From Bradyrhizobium sp. CCBAU 051011 (GTDB lineage: Bacteria > Pseudomonadota > Alphaproteobacteria > Rhizobiales > Xanthobacteraceae), in NCBI RefSeq assembly GCF_009930815.1, contig NZ_CP022222.1, positions 7,234,501-7,298,500 of the forward strand: a stretch of 64,000 bases of DNA. Reading direction: 5' to 3'. This document shows positions 18,674 to 27,868 of this stretch, in pieces. The notes beneath the pieces are model-generated. The model made no database searches. It worked only from the letters and a program-made list of their open reading frames with translations, and was not told where the DNA came from. A program made the translations under genes and the position numbers. How positions within the stretch are numbered: position 1 is the stretch's first letter; each line of letters begins with the position of its first letter.

Positions 18674-18940
18674 ATGCGCAATCTGGCTTTGGCAATTTTA
18701 GCGATCGGCGCGGCCTCGGCGGCTGTACCGGCGCAAGCGCAGACGTACGATCCCAGCTATCCGGTTTGCCTGCATGTCTATGGCAGGATCAGCTATTACG
18801 AATGTGCTTATACGTCGCTACCCCAATGCAACGCGACCGCGTCGGGCCGCTCGGCGCAGTGCGTTATCAATCCCTATTTCGCCTATGCTTCTCAGGGGCC
18901 GTCGGCACCTCGCAATAAGCGGTACCGCAGCGGCTACTGA
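18674..18940 (+). CDS. DUF3551 protein, copy 2
   Basis: 88 residues, a diverged tandem copy of the gene at 18235 with the same Cys spacing (YPVCLHV, YYECAYTSLPQCNATASGR, CVINPYF) and an exported N-terminus ending AQAQ. AAGGAGG is positioned ideally before the ATG. The C-terminus is short and basic (NKRYRSGY) rather than Pro-rich. Function unknown. Confidence 0.82.
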   Translation: MRNLALAILAIGAASAAVPAQAQTYDPSYPVCLHVYGRISYYECAYTSLPQCNATASGRSAQCVINPYFAYASQGPSAPRNKRYRSGY

Positions 18941-18948
18941 CTCCGTTA

Positions 18949-19024
18949 GAGCATGACCCGGAAAAGTGTGTAGCGGTTTTCCCTCGCGACAAACGCGGAA
19001 CGCGTTTGCGCGGAGATCATGCTC
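18949..19024. repeat. Bradyrhizobium-type palindromic intergenic repeat
   Basis: Outer arms GAGCATGA (18949-18956) and TCATGCTC (19017-19024) enclose a second hairpin GGAAAA...TTTTCC. Elements with this GAGCATGA/GGAAAAGTGTG layout are dispersed in Bradyrhizobium genomes. It lies between the convergent DUF3551 and lolD genes. Confidence 0.7.
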
Positions 19025-19072
19025 AAACAAAAGAAAAAGCGGAATGACGATCCGAAGAAAAGTCATCACGCT

Positions 19073-19771
19073 TTAGTCCATTTCGACGACCTGGCCGTCG
19101 ACCAGCGACACCCGCCGGTCCATCCGACCAGCCAATTCCATGTTGTGGGTGGCGATCAGCATCGCGACCTGCGTCGCCTTCACAAGCTGCATCAACGCAT
19201 TGAAGACATGGTCGGCCGTGGTCGGATCGAGATTGCCGGTCGGCTCGTCCGCGAGTAGCACCCGCGGGGCATTGGCGACCGCGCGCGCGATGGCGACGCG
19301 CTGCTGCTCGCCGCCGGAGAGTTCGGCCGGGCGGTGCGTGACGCGGTCACCGAGGCCGAGATAGGCCAAAATCTCCTGCGAGCGCTTGATCGTCTCGGAG
19401 CGTTTGAGGCCGCGGATCATCTGCGGCAGCATGACGTTTTCAAGCGCGGTGAATTCCGGTAGCAGCCGGTGCGACTGATAGACGAAGCCGATGTCGGAGC
19501 GCCGGATCTGGGTGCGCTCGATGTCCGATAATTGCGAGGTCGGCGTGCCCGCGACATAGACCTCGCCGTCATCGGGGGTTTCGAGCAGGCCAGCGATATG
19601 CAGCAACGTCGACTTGCCCGACCCTGACGGCGCCACCAGCGCCACCGACTGTCCCGCCCACAGCGCGAGCTTCGCGCCGTTCAGAATCGTCAGCGTCGCC
19701 TCGCCCTGCCTGTACTCGCGTTTTATCTCGTGGAGATAGATAACCGGTACGTCTTCCGCCTCTTCGGCCAT
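19073..19771 (-). CDS. lolD: Lipoprotein-releasing ABC transporter, ATPase LolD
   Basis: 232 residues. Drives release of outer-membrane lipoproteins from the inner membrane with LolC/E. Walker [10 protein letters not shown] (47-55), Q-loop [11 protein letters not shown], signature LSGGEQQR and Walker [13 protein letters not shown] are complete; the [17 protein letters not shown] segment is characteristic of LolD. It lies 7 bases after the permease gene, so the two form an operon. Confidence 0.95.
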   Translation of the reverse strand: MAEEAEDVPVIYLHEIKREYRQGEATLTILNGAKLALWAGQSVALVAPSGSGKSTLLHIAGLLETPDDGEVYVAGTPTSQLSDIERTQIRRSDIGFVYQSHRLLPEFTALENVMLPQMIRGLKRSETIKRSQEILAYLGLGDRVTHRPAELSGGEQQRVAIARAVANAPRVLLADEPTGNLDPTTADHVFNALMQLVKATQVAMLIATHNMELAGRMDRRVSLVDGQVVEMD

Positions 19772-19778
19772 CTCGCCC

Positions 19779-21047
19779 TCACTCGTACCGGAGAGCGTCG
19801 ACGGGATCGAGCCGCGCGGCGCGCCACGACGGATAGAGCGTCGCCAGGAACGACAGCGTCAGCGCCATGATGACGACCGCGGTGGTTTCGCCGAAATCGA
19901 TCTCGGCCGGCAGGCGCGAGAGGAAATAGAGTTCCGGCGAGAACAATTCGGTGTTTGTCATCCAGGACAGGAACTGCCTGATGGATTCGATGTTCAGGCA
20001 GATCAGCATGCCGACGAAGAACCCGGTCAGCGTGCCGACCACGCCAATCGCGGCGCCCGTGATCAGGAAGATCCGCATGATCGAGCCCTGCGAGGCACCC
20101 ATGGTGCGCAGGATCGCGATGTCCTGCCCCTTGTCCTTGACCAGCATGATCAGGCCGGAAACGATGTTGAGCGCGGCAACCAGCACGATCATGGTCAGGA
20201 TCAAGAACATCACGTTGCGCTCGACCTGAAGCGCGTTGAAGAAGGTCGAGTTGCGCTGCCGCCAGTCGACCAGGAACACCGGCCGCCCGGCGGCCTCCGT
20301 CACGCTCTTGCGGAAGGCGTCGATGCGGTCGGGATTGGTGGTGAATACCTCGATCGCGGTCACGTCGTCCTTGCGGTTGAAATAGGCCTGCGACTCCGGC
20401 AGCGGCATGAACACGAAGCTGGCGTCATACTCCGACATGCCGATCTCGAACACGGCCGCCACCTTGTAAGGCTTGATGCGCGGCGTGGTTCCCATCGGCG
20501 TCACCGCGCCCTTGGGCGCGACCAGCGTAATGGTGTCGCCGGCATGCAGCGACAATTGATCGGCGAGCCGTCGTCCGATGGTCACGCCCTGCCCCTCGTC
20601 AAACCCCTCCAGCGTGCCCTGCTTGATGTTCTTGGCGATCGAGGTGAGCTTGTTGAGGTCCGCAGATCGCATACCGCGCACCAGCACGCCGGCGGCGTTG
20701 AAGGCGGAAGACGCCAACGCCTGGCCGTCCACGACCGGCGCGGCAAGACGAATGCCCTCGAGCTGGCTGATACGCTCGGCGACATCCTTCCAATCGGTCA
20801 GGGGCGATTCCAACGGCTGCACCAGAAGATGGCCGTTCAGCCCGAGGATCTTGTCCAGGAGTTCCTTGCGAAAGCCGTTCATGACGGCCATCACGATGAT
20901 CAGCGTGGCGACGCCGAGCATGATGCCGAGGAACGAAAAGCCGGCGATGACGGAAATGAAACCTTCCCTGCGGCGCGCGCGCAGGTAACGCCCGGACAAC
21001 AGCCATTCGAAGGGCGCAAAAGGCTTGGTTCGGGCTGTATCGCTCAT
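19779..21047 (-). CDS. lolC: Lipoprotein-releasing ABC transporter, permease LolC/E
   Basis: 422 residues with four membrane spans: one near 30-55 ([22 protein letters not shown]) and three at 275-400, around a large periplasmic domain. This is the MacB/LolC-E fold. Alphaproteobacteria usually have a single permease (sometimes called LolF or LolC/E) that works as a homodimer with LolD. The start at 21047 ([18 protein letters not shown]) was chosen over a start 13 codons upstream because this is the usual N-terminus. Confidence 0.94.
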   Translation of the reverse strand: MSDTARTKPFAPFEWLLSGRYLRARRREGFISVIAGFSFLGIMLGVATLIIVMAVMNGFRKELLDKILGLNGHLLVQPLESPLTDWKDVAERISQLEGIRLAAPVVDGQALASSAFNAAGVLVRGMRSADLNKLTSIAKNIKQGTLEGFDEGQGVTIGRRLADQLSLHAGDTITLVAPKGAVTPMGTTPRIKPYKVAAVFEIGMSEYDASFVFMPLPESQAYFNRKDDVTAIEVFTTNPDRIDAFRKSVTEAAGRPVFLVDWRQRNSTFFNALQVERNVMFLILTMIVLVAALNIVSGLIMLVKDKGQDIAILRTMGASQGSIMRIFLITGAAIGVVGTLTGFFVGMLICLNIESIRQFLSWMTNTELFSPELYFLSRLPAEIDFGETTAVVIMALTLSFLATLYPSWRAARLDPVDALRYE

Positions 21048-21127
21048 GGTCTCACCATTACTCGATAATCCCATGATTCGGGCCAAATGTGGCCTTATTG
21101 ACCAACATTACCGTCGCGGTGGATATC

Positions 21128-22447
21128 TTATCCCGCGATCTTCGCCACCACATCGGCCGGGCTGAGATTCTCGCGCGAGCCGTCGCTGCGCCGCTTGATC
21201 TCGAGCTTGCCCTCGGCGAGGCCCTTGGGACCTACCAGAATTTGCCAGGGGATGCCGATCAAGTCAGCGGCGGCGAATTTCGCGCCGGCGCGTTGGTCGG
21301 TATCGTCATAAAGCACATCGACGCCCTTGGCCTGAAGCTCGCGATAGAGTTTCTCGCAGGCGCCATCGACGGCAGCATCGCCCTGCTTCAGGTTCAGGAT
21401 CACGGCCGTGAACGGCGCCACGGCGTCCGGCCATTTGATGCCGGCATCGTCATGGCAGGCCTCGATGATGGCGCCGACCAGGCGCGAGACGCCGACCCCG
21501 TAGGAACCGCCATGGATCGGCACGTCGACGCCGTCGGGGCCGGCGACCAGCGCCTTCATCGCGTCGGAATATTTGGTGCCGAAATAGAAGATCTGGCCGA
21601 CCTCGATGCCACGCGTGTTGACGCGCTTGTCGGCCGGCACTTCGCTTTCGTAGCGCGCGGCATCGTGAACGTCCTCGGTTGCCGCATAGACCGACGTCCA
21701 CTGCTTGATGATCGGCGTCAGATCGCCGTCATAATCGACATCGTCCGGTGGAATCGGCAGGTTGAGCACATCGCTGTTGCAGAACACGCCGGATTCGCCG
21801 GTCTCCGCCAGCACGATGAACTCGTGGCTGAGGTCGCCGCCGATCGGCCCAGTCTCGGCGCGCATCGGGATCGCTTTCAATCCCATCCGCGCGAAGGTGC
21901 GCAAATAGGCGACGAACATCTTGTTATAGGCGCGGCGCGCCGCCGCCTCGTCGATGTCGAAGGAATAGGCGTCCTTCATCAGGAATTCGCGGCCGCGCAT
22001 CACGCCGAAGCGCGGGCGCTGCTCGTCACGGAACTTCCACTGGATGTGATAGAGATTGAGCGGCAGGTTCCTGTAGGATTTGACGTAGGCGCGGAATATC
22101 TCCGTGATCATTTCCTCATTGGTCGGCCCGTACAGCAATTCGCGCTTGTGGCGGTCGGCGATGCGCAGCATCTCCGGGCCGTAGGCATCGTAGCGGCCGC
22201 TCTCGCGCCAGAGGTCGGCAAGCTGCAGCGTCGGCATCAACAGTTCCAGCGCGCCGGCGCGGTCCTGTTCCTCGCGCACGATCTGCTCGATCTTCTTCAG
22301 CACCCGAAATCCGAGCGGCAACCAGGCATAAATGCCGGCCGCTTCCTGCCGCATCATCCCAGCGCGCAGCATCAGCCGATGCGAGACGATCTCCGCCTCT
22401 TTCGGATTCTCTTTCAGGATGGGCAGAAAAAACCGCGACAATCGCAT
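21128..22447 (-). CDS. proS: Prolyl-tRNA synthetase, short alphaproteobacterial form
   Basis: 439 residues, class II synthetase charging tRNA-Pro. Motif 2 ([22 protein letters not shown], written here by its flanks KFRDE and FLMKD) and motif 3 ([13 protein letters not shown]) are present, with the anticodon-binding domain at the C-terminus. The INS editing domain found between motifs 2 and 3 in E. coli ProRS is missing, which is normal for alphaproteobacteria and leaves clearance of mischarged tRNA to free-standing proteins. It is 80 bp upstream of lolC on the same strand. Confidence 0.96.
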   Translation of the reverse strand: MRLSRFFLPILKENPKEAEIVSHRLMLRAGMMRQEAAGIYAWLPLGFRVLKKIEQIVREEQDRAGALELLMPTLQLADLWRESGRYDAYGPEMLRIADRHKRELLYGPTNEEMITEIFRAYVKSYRNLPLNLYHIQWKFRDEQRPRFGVMRGREFLMKDAYSFDIDEAAARRAYNKMFVAYLRTFARMGLKAIPMRAETGPIGGDLSHEFIVLAETGESGVFCNSDVLNLPIPPDDVDYDGDLTPIIKQWTSVYAATEDVHDAARYESEVPADKRVNTRGIEVGQIFYFGTKYSDAMKALVAGPDGVDVPIHGGSYGVGVSRLVGAIIEACHDDAGIKWPDAVAPFTAVILNLKQGDAAVDGACEKLYRELQAKGVDVLYDDTDQRAGAKFAAADLIGIPWQILVGPKGLAEGKLEIKRRSDGSRENLSPADVVAKIAG

Positions 22448-22596
22448 GGGTCAACTCGAGGAATCAGTGGGCTACCGAAAGAAGGTGCAGTGAAAGCGGA
22501 TCGGCTGCGAAAAGACAAGGCCGGAAACGGCTAAAAAGCCTCTGAAAACGAGGATTTGTAGGCCGTTTTGGCGGTGAATTATTAGTTTCGCAGTTC

Positions 22597-22687
22597 GTGG
22601 GATGGGTGGAGCGCAGCGATACCCATCAATGCCGGAAACACCGGGTTCTCGCGATGATGGGGTTTCGCTGCGCTCTACCCATCCCAC
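22597..22687. repeat. Long-hairpin intergenic repeat
   Basis: A 23-base arm at 22597-22619 pairs with 22665-22687 with only one mismatch that remains a G-T pair in RNA. The arms read GTGGGATGGGTGGAGCGCAG and onwards; the 45-base loop has a degenerate inner repeat (ACCCATC...GATGGGG). This GATGGGT/GCGCAGCGA element is a common dispersed repeat in Bradyrhizobium. It lies between proS and pcuE. Confidence 0.8.
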
Positions 22688-22697
22688 ACGTCCGGTG

Positions 22698-24263
22698 TCA
22701 CCTCACCTCCAACTCATCCTGCAGCGTGATCTTCTGGAAGTCGGTGATTAGCGCCTCGATCTGCATCCGCCATCGGCCGGGTACCGGCAACGCGACGCCG
22801 CGCACGTGCCAGTAGCCGTCCGAACCGAGCACCGCACGCCGCTCCATCGGCTCGATGCCGCGGTCCGGCAAGCTCAGGATCAGCGTCGCCTCCTTGGCCG
22901 GCAGTAGCGCGGCGTCGCCCGTCATCAATTGCAGCACGAAGTCGTTCGCACCGACCTTGCCCGGCGAAACCAGCACCTGAAACATTGCTGCATCAGTGTG
23001 GATATGGACCGAGAGCGGCGCGGCAACAGGAGCAACGGTTGCGCGCGGCGGCGGCGTGAAGCGCCAGCCGGCGACCACGGCAAGGATGCAAACGGCGAGC
23101 ACGCATTCGATGAGGATCGACCGCAGTAGCGGGCGGGTGTTCTCGTAGTCCGCAACGACCGCAGGCGTAAAGAGAAACCGGTTCAGGGCCGCCAAGCCAA
23201 GCAACAGGATCACCAGCGCCAGCTTGATCGAGAGAATGATGCCGTACTGAGTCTCGATCAGCGCACCAACGCTTCCGAGCTGGACGACCGACAGTACCAG
23301 TCCGCTCAGCACCAACAGCCCGACCATCACAATCGCGATGGCCGAGAACTGCTTGAGCACGCGCGGCAGATCGTCATTACGCCGATGCGCCATAGCCGCC
23401 AGCGGCGCCAGCGCGCCGATCCAGTACGCCGCGGCGACGCCGTGCAGGAACAGCGACGGCCGTGTCAGCCATTGCGGCGATGCCGTAGCCGCATGTCCGC
23501 TCGCCCCCAGCGACAGTCCGACGCCCACGATAGCGAGCGTGGTCAGGACCCATGAAATCAGGATGCTCGGACTTCGCCAGGAAAGCCAGGCGACGGCCAT
23601 CCCCGCGATCGCAATCAACAGCGACGGTCCAAGCGAGGTCGCGAACGCGCTCGTCCACGGCGCCGACGTCACGATGCCGCCAAGCGGCAGGTTGAGGAGA
23701 TCGAGCCCTTGCAGGCCAAGCGAGGCCACCGCACTGAGAAGACCTATGGCAAGCGCGCCGCGGCTGACCGTCGATCCGCCCGGGCCCTGTCCGATCCACG
23801 CCGCAAAGAACGCGCCGCCGACACCGACGAACAGGCCGAGGTAGACCCCGATCCGTGCGAGCCAGATCAACACCGGAAGCGGCCCGGCCTTCGCCGGCGG
23901 CGCAGCGCCAGTCACCGCGCCGATCGAGAACACCAGCGATCCCGCTACGGGATGGCCGTCCTGCGAGACCACGCGGTAGCTGACGATCTGCGTGCCCTGC
24001 GGCAGGTCGTCGGGCAGAACGATCAGGACCGATTGGCCGACCGCGCGCGTGGCGACGTCGCGCGCCTTGCCGCCGGCATCGATCAGGCCGACTACGGCCG
24101 GCGTGACGCCCTCGTTGAAGTGCAACTGCACCATCTTCGGCGGCTGCGCCAGCACGCTGCCGTCGGTCGGTTCCGAAGAGACGAGCGTCGCATGGGCCCA
24201 CGCGGCGCTCGCAACGCAGAGAGCGGACAGCAGCGCGGCAAGGCTAACAAGCACGCGCGCCAT
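22698..24263 (-). CDS. pcuE: CopC-CopD fusion copper protein (YcnJ/PcuE-like)
   Basis: 521 residues. A signal peptide ends AWA, so the mature protein begins with His (HATLVSSEPTDGSV), the copper ligand of CopC domains. The CopC part ends near residue 125. Eight hydrophobic segments follow (CopD domain), then a C-terminal domain of about 110 residues (YtkA-like: DAALLPAKEATLILSLPDRGIEP). B. japonicum PcuE is the YcnJ homologue of the copper-starvation operon pcuABCDE, and the gene order here agrees. The start was set at ATG 24263; a TTG start eight codons upstream would overlap pcuD. Confidence 0.85.
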   Translation of the reverse strand: MARVLVSLAALLSALCVASAAWAHATLVSSEPTDGSVLAQPPKMVQLHFNEGVTPAVVGLIDAGGKARDVATRAVGQSVLIVLPDDLPQGTQIVSYRVVSQDGHPVAGSLVFSIGAVTGAAPPAKAGPLPVLIWLARIGVYLGLFVGVGGAFFAAWIGQGPGGSTVSRGALAIGLLSAVASLGLQGLDLLNLPLGGIVTSAPWTSAFATSLGPSLLIAIAGMAVAWLSWRSPSILISWVLTTLAIVGVGLSLGASGHAATASPQWLTRPSLFLHGVAAAYWIGALAPLAAMAHRRNDDLPRVLKQFSAIAIVMVGLLVLSGLVLSVVQLGSVGALIETQYGIILSIKLALVILLLGLAALNRFLFTPAVVADYENTRPLLRSILIECVLAVCILAVVAGWRFTPPPRATVAPVAAPLSVHIHTDAAMFQVLVSPGKVGANDFVLQLMTGDAALLPAKEATLILSLPDRGIEPMERRAVLGSDGYWHVRGVALPVPGRWRMQIEALITDFQKITLQDELEVR

Positions 24264-24273
24264 CGGGATTGCT

Positions 24274-24798
24274 TTACGGCTTCGCAATCAGCTTGATGCC
24301 CGGCGCCGGCGTCTTGCTGTCGTGCCCATTACCTGTATTGCCTCCAGCCGGAGTATCGATCCAGCGGCTGACGCCCTGCTCGCATTCCTGCACCACAGGG
24401 AAATACAGCGTGGTATCCGGCTTCAGGCTCGCCGTGAGGTAGCTGGAAAAGACGAACTCATCGAAATTGTCGTCGGCGAGCTTGCCGCCGCTCCACACCA
24501 CTTCCTTGACGCCTTCGGATATTTTCCCGCCGTGAAACTCATACTCGGTGGCGTACTTGCCTTTGACCGTCTCGACGGTCCAGCCCGGCTTGGGCATCGG
24601 CTTGATGCCGATCACCCCTTCCGGAACCTGCACCCGCAGCTTGACGGTCGCCGATCCCGCGCAGCCGTGCGGCACGGCGAACACCGCCTTGTAGTACGAG
24701 CCGACCGGCGCCTGCCGTCTTTCGAGCGTGACATGCGCCAACGCGGGAGCCGCCGATAACGCTGCCAGCGTGACGACGATCAAAGCGCCTTTCAACAT
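24274..24798 (-). CDS. pcuD: YcnI-domain periplasmic copper protein (PcuD-like)
   Basis: 174 residues. The signal peptide ends ALA and the mature N-terminus is HVTLERRQ, which supplies the histidine that binds copper in YcnI proteins; a Trp (KPGWTVE) further on matches the conserved monohistidine site. DUF1775 covers the whole mature part. It lies 10 bases before pcuE and 9 bases after pcuC, in the order known for pcuCDE. Confidence 0.88.
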   Translation of the reverse strand: MLKGALIVVTLAALSAAPALAHVTLERRQAPVGSYYKAVFAVPHGCAGSATVKLRVQVPEGVIGIKPMPKPGWTVETVKGKYATEYEFHGGKISEGVKEVVWSGGKLADDNFDEFVFSSYLTASLKPDTTLYFPVVQECEQGVSRWIDTPAGGNTGNGHDSKTPAPGIKLIAKP

Positions 24799-24807
24799 CA
24801 GTGTCTC

Positions 24808-25317
24808 CTACTTCTTGCCCGAATGATCGTGCCCCGACGGCGCTGCGCCCGCGGGACCCTTGGCGCCGACGCTCTGCACGTCGAGCGACAGCGTCACCTT
24901 GCCCGCCTTCTCGAATTGAAGCGTGACCGGAACCTTGTCGCCCTCCTTGAGCGGCTGTTTGAGGTCCATCAGCATCAGATGGTGGCCGCCCGGTGCGAGC
25001 TTGACGGTCTTGCCGGGCTCGATCGGCAACCCCTTGTCGAGCTCCCGCATGGTCATGACGCCGTTGTTCATGGCCATCTCGTGAACTTCGAGCTTGCCGG
25101 CAATATCGCCGGCGGCGCCAACCAGCCGGTCCGGCGCCGTGCCCTTGTTTTCGATGGTGAGATAGCCGCCGGCGACCTTCGCGCCGCTCGGCGTCGCGCG
25201 GCTCCAGGCCTGCGTGATGACGATGTCACCGACGGTAGCGTCGCCCGCGTGTGCGGACGATCCGACCAGTGCCAGCATGGCGGCGCAGCAAGCAAGCGTG
25301 TGTGCAATGTTCTTCAT
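24808..25317 (-). CDS. pcuC: PCuAC-type periplasmic copper chaperone
   Basis: 169 residues with a signal peptide ending AHA. Copper ligands of the PCuAC family are present as His79, Met90, His113 and Met115 (HEMAMNNGVMTM, HHLMLM). A His-containing tail (GHDHSGKK) is typical. In B. japonicum PcuC delivers copper for aa3-type cytochrome oxidase biogenesis under copper limitation. The start at 25317 was preferred because it opens the signal peptide MKNIAHTLACC. Confidence 0.92.
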   Translation of the reverse strand: MKNIAHTLACCAAMLALVGSSAHAGDATVGDIVITQAWSRATPSGAKVAGGYLTIENKGTAPDRLVGAAGDIAGKLEVHEMAMNNGVMTMRELDKGLPIEPGKTVKLAPGGHHLMLMDLKQPLKEGDKVPVTLQFEKAGKVTLSLDVQSVGAKGPAGAAPSGHDHSGKK

Positions 25318-25359
25318 GATCGATATCGATTCCGTTTGTGCTTGGGACCGGGGACGCAC

Positions 25360-25605
25360 TTACCATCTGTACTTTATCCCCGCATAGACCGCCCGGCCGT
25401 TGCCGGGTTCAAATAATGGCGATGTGGGGGTCGCCTGGTTGATGATGCTGGTGCTGGCAATATAGGCCTTGTTCAGAAGATTGCGCCCTTCGACATAGGC
25501 CGAAACCGGCCCGCCATTATCGAAGCCGGCCTTCAGCCCGAGAAGCGCATAGGCTTCCGTCTTCTGCGTGTTGGCGTTGTCGACGAAATACGACTGCGGC
25601 AGCTC
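25360..25605 (-). pseudogene. Remnant of a TonB-dependent receptor gene (pcuB position)
   Basis: About 80 codons match only the last strands of a TonB-dependent receptor: SYFVDNANTQKTEAYALLGL, YVEGRNLLNKAYI and the terminal GIKYRW ending in an aromatic residue. The signal peptide, plug and most of the barrel are absent. In pcuABCDE the receptor gene pcuB lies exactly here, between pcuA and pcuC. A deletion seems to have removed about 600 codons, joining the tail to the end of the DUF2946 gene. It is not similar enough to the intact receptor at 27869 to be a recent copy of it. Confidence 0.85.
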
Positions 25606-25691
25606 CGACGGATGGGGAGAATCTAAACATGGATGATCCTGGCTCAACTGAACGCACTGGCACGACCGCGGGCCGCGCCATTTGACGGAGG

Positions 25692-26078
25692 TCAAGTGAG
25701 GTCAGGAATTGCCGGTGGCGCGCGCGCCTGCGCGTGCGAGCTGACGCGCACCGGCGGCATATGATCTGTGGCTTCCAGCCATGTGATGAGCTGGTACTGC
25801 CGCTGCAGGACGACAAAGATCAACGGAGGCGGATCGATCGCAACGGCGCCGCCGTGGCTGACGCTGCAGAACCCGCAGCAATTGGCGCCGTGTTGCGGCG
25901 TGGCCGAGTTTGTCTTTGAGGCGTCCTGCGAGGACGCCATGCCGGAACAGATCGTCGCCATATAGAGCGGATCGGAGACGGCATGGGCGACGGCGCGAAA
26001 CGCTCCGATCGGCGCGAGCAATTGCACCATGATCGAGAGCAGTACGATCGGAATGAAGACTTCCAGCCGCCGTCGCAT
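25692..26078 (-). CDS. DUF2946 periplasmic protein (PcuA position)
   Basis: 128 residues. The N-terminal segment MRRRLEVFIPIVLLSIMVQL is a signal or anchor; the middle has ICSGM and NCCGFCSV, the cysteine cluster of DUF2946 copper-related proteins. By position it corresponds to PcuA of B. japonicum, a predicted periplasmic protein, though I cannot check the match. A second family member at 30364-30738 shares its N-terminus and HAQARAPP tail. It begins the damaged pcu operon. The start was placed at 26078, by analogy with that copy. Confidence 0.75.
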   Translation of the reverse strand: MRRRLEVFIPIVLLSIMVQLLAPIGAFRAVAHAVSDPLYMATICSGMASSQDASKTNSATPQHGANCCGFCSVSHGGAVAIDPPPLIFVVLQRQYQLITWLEATDHMPPVRVSSHAQARAPPAIPDLT

Positions 26079-26127
26079 GTTCACCCCAAAGCGCCCGAAT
26101 AGCCGTGCCACCACTTATGCAAGTTTC

Positions 26128-26628
26128 TCATCTCATTGCTGCTTTTTGCTGAGCCGACCATTTTTCGAGGTCGGGTATTTCCGCCGATCCCTCGATCGTG
26201 GTGACGGCTCCGTCCCGCCCGATCAACAGCGTGCGCGGGATATCGCCCTGCCAGGCTGGGTCGATCTCGAACCGGAGACGTTCGACAAAGCCGTCGCTGA
26301 AAATCCAATTTTCCGCCGACGCGAGCCCCGACTTCTGCAGCATCGCCCGGGTTGCGCCGGCCAAATTCGGGACGAGATCGGCGCTGATCATCACGACGTC
26401 GACCTCGGAATGGGCCTTCATGAATTGCCCGAGCAGCGGCAGTTCGACCTTGCACGGGCCGCAGGTGACGCCCCAGAAATGCACCAGTGTCGGACGCCCG
26501 GCGTGCGAGCGCAGAATTTCCTGCCAGCTTCCGCGCACGAACGGCTTGAGCTCGGACGGCGTCTCCGCTCCCGGCGCGGCGCTCAGACAGGCAATGAGGA
26601 AAATAACGGCGAGCAGGAGGCGCTTCAT
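26128..26628 (-). CDS. TlpA-like thioredoxin-fold protein
   Basis: 166 residues with a signal peptide ending near PGA. The thioredoxin fold carries FWGVTCGPCKVELP with Cys56 and Cys59 as CxxC, and a cis-Pro in DIPRTLLIG. TlpA-type proteins reduce periplasmic partners such as ScoI and the CuA site of cytochrome oxidase, which suits a copper cluster. Its ATG overlaps the stop of the BNR-repeat gene (26625-26628), so the two are coupled. Protein-disulfide reductase of the ScsB/TlpA group is the alternative. Confidence 0.88.
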   Translation of the reverse strand: MKRLLLAVIFLIACLSAAPGAETPSELKPFVRGSWQEILRSHAGRPTLVHFWGVTCGPCKVELPLLGQFMKAHSEVDVVMISADLVPNLAGATRAMLQKSGLASAENWIFSDGFVERLRFEIDPAWQGDIPRTLLIGRDGAVTTIEGSAEIPDLEKWSAQQKAAMR

Positions 26629-27839
26629 GATCCGTCTCCGATCGGCAGAAGGCGATAGCCGTCGGCCTTGGTCATCCAGGAAAGAAAGGTCTTTTGTCCG
26701 TTGCTGACCAGCAGCGGATGGTCGGAGGTATCAGTCGTCGTGGCGATCGTGACCGGCTTCGACCAGCTCTTGCCCTCGTCATGCGAGGTCATCGCGCTGA
26801 CCGCGGTCTTCTCACCGTCGAACTCCTTCCAGACCATGGTGGTGGCGTGCGGGCCGGCAAGAACATATGGCCGCGTTGGATTGCGGTCGGCGCGGCCGAG
26901 CGGAAGCGGATCGGAGAATGTGCGGCCCTCGTCTTGCGAGCGGGCATAGAACAGCCCCTTGCGGGCCTTGCCATTGGTGTACCAGGTCGCGTGGTAAGTG
27001 CCCGCGGACGAGATGGAAAGACTGGGACCATGATGCGGGCACGCGGCGATCTGCCACTCGTCGTTGCTGACGCGGCGAACCTCGCCTGGCGTCGCCGGGT
27101 CGCCAAATGTCATGATCGCGTGATCCCGTACCCCACCCTCGAAGATGTTCCTGAATACCACCACGGGACGGCCGGGGCCTGCGAAGGCGAGACCAATGCG
27201 GCAGCATTCGCAGGTGTTGTCGCTTGCCAGCCGCGTCTCGGAATAGGTCGCGCCACCGTCCTTCGACGAGGCGAAGAACAGCCCTGCCCCCTCGTACTTC
27301 TTGCCCTCCTGTTGCGCAGGCACCCGGTTGCGCTTGTCGATCCAGGCCGCAAACACCGAACCATCAGCATCAAGACCGAGCGCTACAAAGCGCTGGCTCT
27401 CGTTACTCGCTGTGATCGGCTGCGACTCGGCAAAGTTTTGGCCGCCATCGGCCGACCTGGTGGTCAGCACCTGGCCATTAAAAGCCTTGTCCCTGAAGTG
27501 CGAAAACGCCAGCGCAATGCCGCCGTTCTTCTCGACAACGATCTGGGGGCGCGCGTCCGGCCCCCAATCGAGCGTGAGCTCTTCGCGTGTCACCTGAACC
27601 GGCGTTGAAAAGCTGCGCCCTTCATCCTTCGAACTAGCCACCGAGATGTGGCCGCCCGCCATGAAGGCGAGCCACAGCGTTCCGTCTTGCGCAAAGGCCG
27701 GTGCGACTTTCGACGCGCAGCGCAGCGCTGTCTCCTCGCATGCCGCTTCCGAGGCATGGTGGTGATGGCTCATCTGCGCATTCGCCGCCGTGTGGCAAAG
27801 CGAGAAAGCGAGCGTCGCGAGCAGGCTCATTCGCAGCAT
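26625..27839 (-). CDS. Secreted BNR/Asp-box propeller with His cluster and CxCC motif
   Basis: 404 residues. A signal peptide ends ANA. Just after it come four consecutive histidines (25-28) and two Cys. Five Asp boxes (SKDEGRSFS, SADGGQNFA, SKDGGATYS, SQDEGRTFS, SHDEGKSWS) define a six-bladed sialidase-type propeller, but the Arg triad of true sialidases is not apparent. NTCECCRIG near residue 220 and CPHHGP near 260 could bind metal. Encoded between a TonB receptor and a TlpA-like protein, it is more likely a periplasmic copper-binding protein than a glycosidase. GGAGGAAT precedes the ATG at 27839. Confidence 0.8.
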   Translation of the reverse strand: MLRMSLLATLAFSLCHTAANAQMSHHHHASEAACEETALRCASKVAPAFAQDGTLWLAFMAGGHISVASSKDEGRSFSTPVQVTREELTLDWGPDARPQIVVEKNGGIALAFSHFRDKAFNGQVLTTRSADGGQNFAESQPITASNESQRFVALGLDADGSVFAAWIDKRNRVPAQQEGKKYEGAGLFFASSKDGGATYSETRLASDNTCECCRIGLAFAGPGRPVVVFRNIFEGGVRDHAIMTFGDPATPGEVRRVSNDEWQIAACPHHGPSLSISSAGTYHATWYTNGKARKGLFYARSQDEGRTFSDPLPLGRADRNPTRPYVLAGPHATTMVWKEFDGEKTAVSAMTSHDEGKSWSKPVTIATTTDTSDHPLLVSNGQKTFLSWMTKADGYRLLPIGDGS

Positions 27840-27868
27840 GGCTTTATTCCTCCTGCAGGGCTGTCCAG

